A stretch of DNA of 64,000 nucleotides. Source: Takakia lepidozioides. Taxonomy: Eukaryota > Streptophyta > Takakiopsida > Takakiales > Takakiaceae. Positions 31,416 to 43,615 of the stretch are shown one piece after another. Each line of letters opens with the position of its first letter. Position 1 is the stretch's first letter. The position numbers and the translations under genes are program-made. The stretch lies in the NCBI GenBank assembly GCA_030704615.1, contig CM060732.1, forward strand, positions 26,474,001 to 26,538,000, read 5' to 3'. The notes under the pieces were generated by a model. The model worked only from the letters and a program-made list of their open reading frames with translations. It had not been told where the DNA came from and did no database searches.

Positions 31416-34321
31416 TCACTCGCACAAGGAAAAGAGCATGAAAAAGCAGCCCCACCCACCTGCCCTCTGCAAACAGGCAACATGATCCACATATTTGGAT
31501 GTCCAAAAGGCAGAGAAGTGATCCCAACATGACAAGCAGCATAGATTTCCTTAATTTGCATCATCCATAATCAGACCTATTGCATCATCTAATGTAACAC
31601 AATTACCCTAAGAGGGTCATGCTTAGGGCTGAGGTTGCAACAGCAGGGAATAAGATTGAAGAGCTATAACTTGTCTTACGCTCCTCCATCGAACTCCAGC
31701 TCTTGGTTTACCATGGGTCCTCTACATCCTGGCCAGTTTGTGCTTAACCTTCCTGGTAGTTAATAGAACTGACCCTGAGCTGCTGCATAACACCTCTGGT
31801 GAAGAGCATAGAAATTAAGGATATAAAAGGTAACGACTCTGAACTCACCAACTCTCCCTGTTCTTATCTTTTGCCTCACGCTCGTACTTCTGAATAGTGC
31901 GTTCATCCACCATGTTGCTCAAATACAGGATCTGACCTCCAATGGTTGACTTCCCAGCATCTGCAGTGCAGCCAATTGCATATCAGGTACTTCCCTTAGC
32001 AAGAAATTCTGCAGCTCTACAACAACAGGTTGGGTCAAGTCCATCTTGCAGTAACCTCCACACATCCACAATAACATGGTAAGACCTGAACCAATGGTTT
32101 TTATGTCTTTAGGATACCACTCTGTCATTTTGTGGGGAAAGAATTGGCCTGCTACAAGGAAGCACTTTGAATAAGACCCCTGGTCAAGTGGGTATGTTGG
32201 TCACGATCATCATCATCCCGAGCAAACAAATTCCATGAACCATGCGCAATGGGGAATCTGCTTACCAACATGCCCGATAAACACAACATTGAGGTGTTGC
32301 CGCGTATCAATATCTTCCTCCAATGCCTCAGCAGGCTTGTCCCTTGAATCCAATTCATGACCTCGATCCTCAAGCTCTTCATCTGCACTCCCAACTATTC
32401 AGGATGTGAAGAAAAATCAGGATACCAACTGCAAGTGCAATCTACAATGAGCTCCAGCAGACAGCTCTGTTTGCTGACACTTCATAATCTCTCCTTCTAG
32501 ACTCTTTTAGGATACATAACATGCTTTACTTCCAATGATATCGTAACAAAATAATCGTGCCTCATGTCTGCAACTAAACATGCTCGCCAACTTCAACTTC
32601 AAACGCTTTGTAAAGCATTGGATGCAGGTACCTTGACAAAATCTATGCAAAAACTGAACATCCAAACATTCAGTGTGTTGATCAGAAAATCAAAATACAA
32701 CCTTGAAATGCAATCTATGATGAGCCCCAGAGGACACGCATGTTTATTGATCATTTTGATCTCTAGACTTATGTTACTCAAACTTTGTCGGGGTAAATTG
32801 TATGCTTTACTTTCAATGTTGTCTGGAACTAAACAACCGTGCCTGATGTCCACAACGAAACACCTGCGCCGCCTTGCAAAGCATTGGAAGTAAAGCTCTG
32901 ACAGAAGCCAGTACAACTCCGAGAATGATAGCTAGTAGTTGAGGTAAACTGTTAGTCATATAATCAGTTGTAAGAGCAAGAGCTGGCTCAAGTGTTCCTC
33001 AACTGTGCCATAGTCCATTGATCCACTAATACTAAGGTCCAAGTACACATCCACTGCAAGACTTCACCAGATGTGCCGGTAAGGTATGGACTCCAATTAC
33101 CTTGGACAGGCTTGGGATCTTTAATCTCCAGTGCAGCCAATTCAGCCACGCTGTCAACCTCATGGTCTGCATCAAAAGCAGACTACTCAGATACTAATCA
33201 GCAAAAGTCAATTACATCATCAACGTATGCTGGTCACAATCTCAAATCCTCTCGTAATTGGAACCATACACAGTCTCCATTGCTCTCAAGTAGTTTGGCA
33301 AACATCTTTCCTAGAAGATAGCAAGCAAGTCATTTACCCGTATAATTTTCAAAATATCTCCGTACTTACAATTAAAGGTAACCAATAGAAAAGTACTGAG
33401 AAGATCTGATCCATGGTTAGAGGGATATTCAGCAGAGAAACCAGAAACAAACAGCAAATGAAAGAAAAACAGAGACAAGAAGTAAGCAAATCAGCACATT
33501 CAGAGTTCCATCCGATAGAGACCTAGGCAAATAGAACGCAAAGAATTTTCTTAGAGAAGCAACTCACAAACTAGCAACGATATCTTTCACCTCCAAACAA
33601 CAGCATGATGTGCCGAATTCAACAGCTGCTAAGCGGTGAATGACGGACTCCATCACGCAGAGCCCGATGTTTGGACATCACTCTCTCAGATCAAAGCCTA
33701 TCCCCTCATTCACACCATACATAAAAAACAGAACTGTCGGTTGTCGCCAAGGGTAAACACCGTAAGTCAGTACATACCCTCAACGGGGCCGTTATTCTGC
33801 GATGCGTCCTCCGCCTCGATCTTATCCTCTGCCTCCTTCTCAACTTCAATAGCATCCTCCTTTTGGGAATCTATAATCAGGACCTTATCCTCCACCTTAT
33901 GAGATGCAAGAGGCTCAGAAACAGCAATGGAGGATCCTACAGCCGCAGGCGGGGCATTCGAGTTCACACCACCCATAGCCGCCAAGGCTGATGCACCCGA
34001 AACAAATGGAGTATCGAAAGCAGGGCGATTCCCTGAACCAGGGTTTGCCGCAAGAAATGGGGGGACAGTGGCTGGTGCAGCGTGCACAGCCAAAGGGGCT
34101 GGACAGTCAGGTATATCTGCAGATGCGATGTCATGCACAGGTTTAGGGTGGAAGGGAGTGAAAGATGCTGCCGATGGATTAAATCTAAAGGAAGGCGCAT
34201 TTGCATTCAGCTTTGCTCCTGCAGCCGGAGCCGCATCCGTCCGTACTGGTGCCCCTCCCTCTTCCATGTCCTCCCAGGAATCTGGCTCCGCCATGGCGTG
34301 CCCGTGTGCAATCGATGGCAA
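26598..34321 (-). CDS. eukaryotic release factor eRF3 (GSPT/SUP35 family)
   Basis: Sixteen exons give 668 residues from the second Met (34294); an upstream ATG at 34321 adds nine. Exons (minus): 34294-33778, 33166-33101, 32394-32266, 31960-31849, 31159-31114, 30645-30574, 30194-30132, 29949-29795, 29390-29326, 29083-28933, 28602-28497, 28352-28213, 28035-27951, 27404-27240, 26924-26852, 26659-26598. All have GT-AG borders and keep frame; only the exon 12/13 junction is uncertain. eRF3 is the GTPase partner of eRF1 in translation termination. Residues 29-47 hold two overlapping PAM2 motifs (LNANAPSF, FNPSAASFTP) for binding PABP. GTPase boxes are GHVDAGKST (235-243), DAPGH (312-316), NKMD (374-377) and SGLYG. 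The end carries LGRFTLRDEGKTVAIGKV. It differs from HBS1 by the PAM2 N-terminus. Confidence 0.95.
31364..31417. repeat. (CT)n(CA)n compound microsatellite in an eRF3 intron
   Basis: About eighteen CT units run into about eight CA units within the intron between exons 4 and 5 of eRF3. Confidence 0.95.
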
Positions 34322-34399
34322 GCAGCAGCAGCGATCGCTAGCGCTCTTGAAGAAGAAGGGAACTACTTACGCCTTGAGCTTCTCTTCCCTTTAGGGTTT

Positions 34400-34860
34400 A
34401 CTCCTTGTCCCCTCTTCTCTCTACCTTCTCATATTAGATGTACCCTATTCTTGTACCTATTGCCTATATAGGTGTCAAGAGCTATTTTATTTTTTATTTT
34501 TTTAAACGATTAAAATCTATATAAATGTAGTAACACCGTCCTAGACGGACATAGGACGATCAGTAACTGAAATAGAAAAATAGAAAACAATTATGGGTGA
34601 AGGCTATTTTTTCCTTGCTCTTTTTGTTGGCTCCTCAAAAAGGGAGAGACCACGCATTGGTGCCAAAAATGAGTAAGATCCTGATATACCTCCACTAGAT
34701 AGTACCTACATGAAGCACATAACCCTCCCCCACTTAAATATTAACTTGAATGTACCTTGACTGGATAAGACCCAAACATGAATCTTACATATGTAAATAT
34801 TCATAAATAAAGACCCATAAATAAAGGGTATATAGTATAGGTATATGGATAGACATACAG
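34400..34860. promoter_or_regulatory. eRF3 5' flank, probable promoter region
   Basis: This AT-rich stretch lies directly upstream of the eRF3 start (minus strand). It has no coding potential. A poly-T/A run lies at 34485-34505. No specific box could be assigned. Confidence 0.35.
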
Positions 34861-34864
34861 TATT

Positions 34865-37775
34865 TATATTTTCCTATGTTTCTACGTTTCTACCTCTGTC
34901 TGCTCAGCGGCAGCGTGGTGGTTCTCACAGACCAATCCGACATTACCTGACGACAGACACAAGCAGCACACACAAGAGGTCTTTTTGGGTTGATGGTCGA
35001 TCAAATCCTTCATGGGTCATGACACAAGGTCAAGGACAATGTGGTGAGGCACCTTCTTTTTCGACCTATTTCAGCCTGTTTTGCCCTCTCATCAGACTCG
35101 GCCCTGAGATGCATATCGAATTTTGTAAGTATCTCGTTGGGTGGATCTGTGGTGGTTAGACTCGGCCCTGAGATGCATATCGAATTCTGTAAGTAGCTCG
35201 TTGGGTGGATCTGTGGTGGTTAGAGCATGCCGTGTTTCTATCTCTGCCGCTCAGCGGCACCGTGGTGGTTCTCCCAGACCAATCCGGCATTACTTGACTA
35301 CAGACACAAGCAGCACACACAAGAGGTCATCTTGGGTTCTTGGTCAGTCAAATCCTCCATGGGTCATGACACAAGGTCGAGGACAATGTGGTGAGGCACC
35401 TTCTTCTTCGACCTATTTCAGCCTGTTTTGCCCTCTCATCAGACTCGGCCCTGAATGTGCATATCGAATTCTGTAAGTAGCTCATTGGGTGGATCTGTGG
35501 TGGTTTGGAGTGACTTTGACAAGTTGCTGCCGATGTGACAGCAGGAAAGTACCCAAAAACAGATAACAGAGATTTGCAGTACCTGTGTGAAATGGTCAGG
35601 TAGTTTAGGTTGATGGTGATCTCCAGTTTGCATCATTTGTCAAACAAGGGTGCATGTCCATAAATGGAAAATGGTGAGTATGGGGGGTGAGGAGATGGCT
35701 GTGAAGGTGTGGAATGTTGTCCCCTGTTGCGTTAAGATGAGGTATGAAGTTTGTGAAAGAGAGACTGCTTGCAAGTTTGTTGTTCAACTCTTGTTTTTCT
35801 TACTGCAGGAAGCTTTGTGGAGGGATGAAGGCCGGAGTTATCAGTGAGATAATGATCAGTTGTTTGAGAGGTGGCAATCCAGGGAAGAAATAGATGGGCT
35901 AGATCAGGATGGCCCCCCAATACTTGGAGACAAATGCAACACGACCACCACAAGGAAATAAAGTAAGATAAGATGCGATGTCATTTTGAAGGTTGATGTC
36001 AAGATCAGGAGAGTCTGGAATGGTGCTTTTACAAGAAAATATGTTTGTTTGGGAACATGTTTCAAACTGATGAAATGTCAACAGTGGGGTTCAACCAAAA
36101 GTCACATTCTTTGCCTTCATTGCTAGCCTCGGTGGACCTATGCAGTGAGTTGTAACAGCATTACCAAAACCACCTTGTTCTAGTTGTACGCCATTTCACA
36201 CTTATGACCACATGCTGGGTGGGTGGATGGGCGGGTGCATATAAACACTACATGGGACTGGTGTGATATGAGTTGGGCATTGACCCAGAATTAGCCATTG
36301 GGAGCCCAGCGGCTTAACCAGGGTGTCTGCTCTGTTGGGCAGACTACAGGAGCAATTTGCGGACAGAAGGAAATGCTGAAGCATTGAAGAGGTATCAGCT
36401 CTGGAACCTTTGAACTGAGATGTGTTCATTAATGTTAATGTCAGAAGATGCAAGGAAGTGAACATGCAAGAGAGGCTCAGAAACAAAGTGAGAAAATCGC
36501 AGACCCTGCAAATGCTGGCTATGTGGTATCTTGGCATGGTTTTCGTAGGTCATGCACCTTCCTGCTACATTACCATTCTAAAATTTCTCTTGTTTAATTT
36601 TACATCAAAGCTTTTACTCAGCTTTAGAATGAACACTTTTCCAACCCCAGTCAATGGTGGGACAATGGAGGCAAAAAGGTGCATGCCTGTTGGATTACAG
36701 AAAAGCTGATGCAATTTAGAATTGGACTCTACTGTAATAAGTAGGGTTGGGGTGTTTGCTGGAAGAACTTCACGTCGTGCTGAAGGAGCGGGGATAGAGT
36801 GTGGGTCCAGATTCATCCAAGAGGGCCGGATTTGAAGCTCCAGATTATCTATGATTCCCTGTGGAAGGATAGCTACAAGAAACCTACATGGGTAGATGTG
36901 TCAACTGGAAGCCACAGCAGCAGCGGCACAATTGATGAAATCAGGCACTGCTACTCAAGGCACCTTCTTCAACACATTTCACTATGTTTTCCCCTCTTAT
37001 CAGATATCAGAGTCGGCCTTAAATTTTCATGTTGAATTCTGCAAGTTAGCTAGTTGAGTGAATCTTTGATAGTTTGGAGTGATTTTTACATCATACTGCC
37101 AATGTGGTCAGGAAAGTATCCAAAAACAGGTAAGAGAGACGAGAAGCTGTGGAATGAATATTTTTCTGACCCCAATCAATGGTGGGACAATCGAGGCAAA
37201 AAGGTGAATGCCTGTTGGAAGCAATGCAAGTAGCATAGGAACTAGTGTGATATATAGGGTTTGGGTGTTTCCTAGAAAAAATCTAGGCTGTTATTGTCAA
37301 CTGCTAGCAGCACGGCAAGGATGTATGCATGATTTGTGCAGAGGCATTGATAGCTGAAGATAAAGGGATAGAGTGTGGGTCCCAATTCATCCAAGAGGGC
37401 CAGATTTCAAGCACAAGATTACCTATGAATCCCTGTGGATCAATCGCTACAAGAAAGCTGCATGGGTAGATAGTCAACTGGAAGCCACAGCAGCAGCGGC
37501 ACAATTGATAAAATCAGGCACTGCTAATGAAGACACCTTCTTCAACACATTTGACCCTGTTTCCCCTCTTAGCAGAATTGGTCTAAATTTCCATTTTGAA
37601 TTCTTCAAGTTAGCTGGTTGAGTGAATCTAGTTTGGAGTGACTTTGACATGATACTGCCAATGTGACAACAGGAAAGTATCCAAAAACAGGTAACAGAAT
37701 TGAGGAGAAGCTGTGGAATGAATACTTTTCTGACCCCAGTAAATGGTGGGACAACCCAGACAAAAAGGTGAATGC
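34865..37775 (+). pseudogene. tandemly repeated OSB (organellar ssDNA-binding protein) exons, decayed
   Basis: Two near-identical blocks of about 250 bp, 358 bp apart (34865-35110, 35225-35470), encode broken versions of LPD-RHKQ-TQEV and WV-GRSNP-WVMTQ. Three further units carry FSNPSQWWDNGGKK (36640-36695), FSDPNQWWDNRGKK (37157-37213) and FSDPSKWWDNPDKK (37718-37774). Two PDF stretches follow: GPDLKLQIIYDSLW (36810-36850) and GPDFKHKITYESLW (37390-37432), the latter continuing to AAWVDSQLEA. This is the WWDN...PDFKHK...EALW...W signature of plant OSB proteins, which bind single-stranded DNA in mitochondria or plastids and curb recombination. Stops and frameshifts between units argue against an intact gene. 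An OB-fold region is not confidently seen. Confidence 0.72.
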
Positions 37776-38060
37776 CCGTCAGATTACCAGATGTCATTCT
37801 GAACACTGTCCTGGTGGATATGTATGCCAAATGTGGGGGCATCAAGGATGCAAAAGGAGTGTTCAACACTATGCAGGCTGAACAAGATGTGGTGTCGTGG
37901 AGTGCGATGCTTGCAGGGTATGCAGAGCAGGAGCGCGAAATTGAGGCTTTAGAGACCCATGAGCAAATGATGGGGGGAAGGGGTGAAGCCCGACCTCATA
38001 ACGTTTGTATGCGTTTGCAATGCTGAGAGCCATGGTGGCGCCCCTGACTGCATTGTAAGT
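37770..38060 (+). pseudogene. PPR protein fragment fused to the OSB remnant
   Basis: Directly after the last WWDN unit the reading changes to LPDVILNTVLVDMYAKCGGI, then DVVSWSAMLAGYAEQ and, in another frame, VKPDLITFVCV. These are PLS-class pentatricopeptide repeats, which bind organellar RNA. Only about two repeats survive, with a frameshift near 37975. The switch occurs within the OSB exon rather than across an obvious intron, pointing to an insertion or recombination breakpoint. Confidence 0.8.
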
Positions 38061-38324
38061 GCTGCAACGGTTCGACTCTCTTCCATTTGTTTCTCAAGTG
38101 TCCATCTTTTGTCATCATAAAAACAGTCTGGACTTGCCAGGTTACTCAAGCTTCCCTTCATTACGTCTTATGAGTACATTCTCTCTCCCTCTCTTGTATC
38201 TTACTTTACATTGTCTGGTTGATGTCATGAAGCCAATGCATATTATTTAGACAAGGTTTTCTGTGATCTGATCCAGCAAGTGGATGTGCAGCATGAAATC
38301 TTAGGAACGTTCCCTGGGACTCTA

Positions 38325-38520
38325 TTTTAGTATCTATTTCAGTATTTCAATATTTCAATCAAGATTTTCAGTATTTCAGCGAGTTTTTTTTTAGCAAGTA
38401 TTTCAGTATTTCAGGCATTTTTCAGCAAGTATATTGATATTTCAGCCAGTTCTTCAACAAGTATTTTAATATTTCAATGAGTATTTCAACAAGCATTTCA
38501 ATATTTTAATAACTAGTAAA
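38325..38520. repeat. degenerate (TATTTCA)n repeat
   Basis: Roughly fifteen imperfect copies of TATTTCA, interspersed with GTATTTCAGTATTTC and CAACAAGTATT variants. The flanking 38520-38800 is AT-rich with no gene. Confidence 0.85.
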
Positions 38521-38799
38521 TTGGAAGATCAGTTTTGTAATATCATACATCAATATTTAATTCACACATCAATAAAGTTGTGCCCGGACCTCTGTCCCCG
38601 AATTTTAAATAAATAAATTTTCCTCTATGCAGAACATATTTGACATATAATTCGAATATAAAGTAAACGGCCAACGCCCTTACAAAAAAGATAAAAATAA
38701 AATAAATCGAATATGTGATATTCAATATGATATATTTCAATATAATATTTTTTGGGAAATTTTCAACTTAAGAGTTGTAGGGTGGAGCCATTACGCCAC

Positions 38800-39171
38800 T
38801 AGCCGCTTGTTTTTAATAAAACCCTTTCTTTTGGGGCGGGGGGATGGAAGAAAACGACGCCTTGCTGTCCACGCAGCCACTTGGCGCACAAAGTACTGTG
38901 ACACGTGTCAGACAAGGTGTTATTCACTCTAAAATTACAATAATATCTCGTTCATATGAGTCTCATCATCCGTGTGGTATATTTATTTCATTTCACTGGT
39001 AAAGACTAAAGACGGGAAAACATGAAGTTTTCATGTATTCACTGCACGCATAAAACCCATTGTATTCATCCACATCCATGCTTCATCCATTGTTGCGAGC
39101 CCTAAAAGCACAGAGCTGATGGAGCGTGTGAGGAGTGAGAGGGAGAGAGAGAGAGAGAGGAAGGAAGGGCG
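38800..39171 (+). promoter_or_regulatory. upstream region of the cysteine-synthase-like gene
   Basis: This immediate 5' flank contains an ACACGTGTCA palindrome with a CACGTG G-box core at 38902-38907 and a (GA)n leader tract at about 39141-39161, eleven bases before the ATG. G-box and GA elements are common in plant promoters. Any regulatory role is inferred. Confidence 0.4.
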
Positions 39172-42100
39172 ATGAGGAGCAGACTCGGAGCAGGAGTGGG
39201 TGTGTTGCTTGCTGTTGCTGCCGTTTTGTCGTCCATAATCTCCTTGCGCAGGTGGTGCACTGCTGGAGGCGCAGGCTCATGGATTCTGCAGAGATTACAG
39301 TTCGTCAGGTCCGAGGATGCTTGCATAAGAATGGAACAAGGTAGCAGAAAGGAGAGAGGGATGGATGGAGTGGACGGATTTGGGGTCGGACAGGGCTTGA
39401 TGGGTGCCATAGGGAACACGCCCTTGATTAGAATTCACAGCCTATCTGATGCCACTGGCTGCGAGGTAGCTTTCTGTTTCATATGCATTTTTGGCAGACT
39501 TTTGATTAAATTGCATTGCTAACCTTCGCGGATATAGGGGAAAAAAGAAATTGGGTGCTTGTGTCTGGGTGTGTGAAAAGGCTTGGTTAACCTTGGTTAA
39601 AGTCTTTTGATAAACTGGGAAGTTGTCGCTGGACTGCTACCATGTTGCAGTTGACCGATGCTGACTGTTTTTGTTGGTGTCAGTATATCCAGTGCTGAAA
39701 ATTGTTGAAACCCTGAATGCCCTCTAATTAAGAATTCTCAATTGCTCTGTGCAGGTTCTTGGAAAGGCCGAGTTTCTGAATCCAGGTGGAAGTGTCAAGG
39801 ACAGAGTGGCAGCCCAAATTGTTGAAGAAGTTAGTTTCTCTGTGGCCACAAGCTACTTCATTTGTGCAACAGTGTCATACCAAGCTTCTGGGTCAGAGAT
39901 GGTCTTGGATGAGCCAATCTTTCATATCCTGTTGGTAGTGATTTATCACAACGTCTAGGCCGATTCTCATAGGTGCACCTGATATGGCATGAGAGAGCGT
40001 ATTAATGCCTAAACACATAGTGTACAATATATTGCAGGCGCTACAAACTGGGGCCCTGCGTGTTGGGGGCATGATAACAGAGGGAAGTGCCGGCAGCACT
40101 GGAGTAAGCTTGGCTATGGTGGCTGCTGCCCATGGCTGTAGGTGCCATGTTGTCCTCCCTGATGATGCTGCTATTGAAAAGGTGAAAATCTAACATCCCT
40201 CACGCTGTTTTCTCTCTCTCTGCTGTTTTTTCCATCTCCTGCTCTGGTAGATCAGATTAATTCGATGGTAGACATTTTTGAATGAATTTGGAGAGTTTAC
40301 TTCATTTGGCAAGGTAGGTGCCTATTACTGTGATTTTATTGGTCTCCTTCTGCTGTCCCTCTGTTCCTTTTATCTGCCGACCCCCCGTTCTGCTGTCCAA
40401 ATTGGATGCAGGGTTCAGGTTCTGTATCTCTGTCTCTCTGTCTCCTCTCTTCCATTACGTCCATAAGGAGAGTCTTTTGGCAGAAGTCTTTTGGCAATTG
40501 AGGGTTTCTGTGTAAATTCCTCCCTCTCTCTCCTCTCCATCGCGAAGTAGGACACATTTTTTCAGTTCATTAACCGCTTAACAGAACAGTATGCCACAAT
40601 GATTGCTCTGTGTTTCCACCTTAGGAGCATGATCACCTGCATGTGTTTCTTCACCTTTTGCCTTCCTCTATATTTACTTTGTGTTGCTCTTTTTAGCATC
40701 TTCTGATTTGGAACCTTTGTGCACTCAGTCCCTGAGGGAGAGGGTGGCTATGGTTGCAACAACGTCAATATGTTGTGAGTCTCTTACCATCCTTTCCCGG
40801 CTCTCTCTTTCCCACCTTGCCTTTTCTTTACATGTCTAAAAACATGACATGCGTGATGAATGGGTTTATCAAGGCTTATGAACAGAGGAGGTCTACCTGC
40901 TATGTATCAGACCTACCTAGTTAATCAGACAGCAGGCATTCTTCGAGTCTATGAGCCGCGATTTTGTCTTGCTTTCCAAAGTCAGGAAGAGTTGCACCTC
41001 CATGTCTATCGAATTTTCTGAATATTTTTCACTTATCCCTTCCCAATGAAGGAGCAAGCTTGCCTTTGGCTGGGACGCATGGCTTTTGAGTCTCAAGATG
41101 GGCAAATGGATCTGTCTTGCTAACAAGCAGTGCCTGGCTGGTGAAGTGGGCATTTTATGATGATGTCTATATATGGATTTCGGATTTCAGATTTCATGAT
41201 TCATCAAGAAGAAGATGCCTCGATCAGACATTACGGGTTTTATTCTGCTTGTTCTTTTCTGCATCATTTCATAGCTTTTCTAACTGAGCTTCCAGGCGAA
41301 ACATTGCTCTTCTCAACACCATTGCCTTCGCCCAAAAATGCTGGTTGAGATTGCTGTTGTATTCTGAGCTATCTGTTGCTGTCTGCCTGTCTGCAGGCCC
41401 AGATCTTGCAAGCGTTGGGTGCAACTGTTGAGAGGGTTCGGCCTGTGTCCATCGCTCACAAGGATCATTTTGTCAATGTTGCACGTCGGCGGGCAATGGA
41501 GGCGGAGGAGCTTTTTAGTCATAACCTCTTGCCTGAACCACACCTCTCTATCCCTATCACAGAAAATCCAGAATTGGGACAAGACACAAGGGGGAACCTT
41601 GAAGCAATGAAGCAAGTAGATGTGGTGCCAAAGCGTGCCCACATGCTCACCAGGCATTCTTCAAAAGAATTGGACACTGGCTTTCTAAAGGAAGACAGCC
41701 TTTTTAGAGATTCCAGTGGTATGGGAGAAACACGGTGCACATCTCAAAGTGGTTTGGAAGAGCAGAGTCCCAGAGGCGAAAGGTGGAGGGAGTGCTCATT
41801 TCGATCTGGGTTAGAAACATATTTTCAGGTTGACCACACTCTGGTGAAGGAAGGGCTCGACGGTAAGTCCCCAAATGGGTGCAACCGATTGAAAGATGAA
41901 TCTGGTGTCGAGCAGAGACTTTGTGCATCACAGACTGATGTTAGAAGGGATGGCGAGGAGTGCCAGAGGCAAATTCGGGGTGGTTTCTTTGCAGACCAGT
42001 TTGAAAACCTGGCAAACTTTCGGGCACATTATGGGGGCACTGCGCCAGAAATATGGAAGCAGACCGGTGGGAAGGTCGATGCATTTGTTGCAGCTGCTGG

Positions 42101-43111
42101 CACTGGAGGAACGATTGCCGGCATTTCGCGGTATCTTAAGGTACATACATTTTTCTCACTTTACCAAGGTTGCATTTCCATGGCCCCATGTGCTTACTTT
42201 GCTTAGTCATGGTGGACTATCAACATCTTTACAAGGCTCCCAACCAGATTTGTTGTTTTAGTCACAAATATGATAAACATAATTTCCAGGCACAGTTGGG
42301 TGCTAGGACTTCCCTTTGACAAATATCAGGGGATAGACTGATCAGTATTGAGCCCCCAATACATGGCTGGATCAGAGCTCTTGTGTTAACACATGCTTGC
42401 TCAATTTTGTTGCAGGAGCAAAATCGAGATCTGAAATGCTACTTGATAGACCCCCCAGGCTCTGGACTATTCAACCGTGTGACTAGGGGTGTTATGTATA
42501 CTCGCGAGGAGGCAGAGGGCAAGCGCATGAAGAACCCTTTTGACACTATTACAGAAGGCATTGGCATCAACCGCATCACACAAAATTTCAAGCAAGCACA
42601 ACTGGATGGTGCATTTCGGGGCACTGATAGGGAGGCTGTCGAAATGGCACGGTAGAACTTGAACCCCCTCTCTTTCTCTCCTTGACCACTGCAAGAATTC
42701 CATGGAGCATTCAATGTTACAGATGTAGAAGAAATGGGAGGGGGAAAGGGTGTGAGAGAGTGTGAGGGTCTATCCATTTTCACCTCTTCAGATGTCTATA
42801 TTGGTTATTTGTATGTTCATTATTTGCACTATACACCGGCAAGTGTCTTTGTGTATACCAGATTTCTGCTGAAGAACGATGGGCTTTTTTTGGGGAGTTC
42901 ATCGGCAATGAATTGTGTAGGTGCAGTACGTGTGGCACGGCTGCTGGGTCCCGGGCAAACAATTGTGACCATTCTTTGTGATGGAGGAGCTCGCCACTTG
43001 AGCAAGTTCCACAACCCGGGGTACTTGGCTACACACGGGCTGATACCCACTGCAACAGGCCTTGAGTTTCTAGATGAGTCAAGCTCAGCACTTTCTGTTG
43101 CCAAGGTATGA
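39172..43111 (+). CDS. membrane-anchored cysteine-synthase-like PLP enzyme
   Basis: Six exons (39172-39465, 39755-39829, 40038-40181, 41397-42140, 42416-42651, 42862-43111) join in frame with GT-AG introns to 580 residues. A basic start and hydrophobic segment (GVGVLLAVAAVLSSIISL, about residues 8-25) suggest a membrane anchor or organelle signal. The fold type II PLP enzyme follows: IGNTPLIRI, the PLP lysine in NPGGSVKDR (Lys113), the substrate loop TEGSAGSTG, GTGGTIAG (406-413) and the Ser-containing end FLGSSSAMN. This resembles the plant and fungal 'cysteine synthase 2' subgroup rather than cytosolic OAS-TL. A 150-residue polar insert (about 212-365) separates RAMEAEELF from GFFADQFENLANF. 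Such inserts vary in that subgroup. The specific substrate is unknown. Confidence 0.92.
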
Positions 43112-43615
43112 TAAGGCATGTGTCAAAATAAAGTGAACCTTCACAATGTTCTCAAACCAGATCGCTACTGTCATACGTGTTAATCCAGTATGGGTCATGC
43201 CAATATCTCATGATAGGTTTGCTGTCAGTTTGCAGCCATGTAAATCTAACAGGCAGAGAAATTAGTTCTGGCACTTGTGGGTTCACAAAAGGGCCTTTCA
43301 CAACCAATTTTGGAGCCAATCAGACAACTAGTGCGAAAACCCCACCGTTGCGTGTGGGGTCCATTTTTGGAAATTTGTGCAGCCAAAAAAAACCAAAATG
43401 GAGATTTGTGGTCGGGATGGAAAAAAATCGGCCTATTGTACCCGAAAACGTGGTGGCCGTCCGGCACGATTTAGGCAATCGATCTCGCATGGACCATCCT
43501 GATGCAGATACGAAGTGCACCCACCAAAAAAAACAAGAAAAGCCAAAATCTGCTCCTGACATAACTATTTGTGTAAAAAAAAACGACCAATTTTGGGCCG
43601 GCGGGCATTTAGGGG
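43112..43615. other. 3' flank with a piggyBac-like end
   Basis: There is no gene. The segment ends CATTTAGGGG-TTAA at 43606-43619, matching the terminus of the MITE at 67-904 except for one or two bases. It sits exactly where the LINE fragment starts. The opposite end is not found, so this may be a truncated relative. Confidence 0.4.

Noticed and set aside
33927-34471. Plus-strand open frames of 129-155 codons near 34 kb
   Set aside because: They are antisense to eRF3 exon 1 and its leader, whose minus-strand frame has PAM2 motifs and correct splicing.
39083-39419. Minus-strand open frames near 39.2 kb
   Set aside because: Antisense to exon 1 of the cysteine-synthase-like gene; Ser/Pro-rich product of the GA/GC-rich leader.
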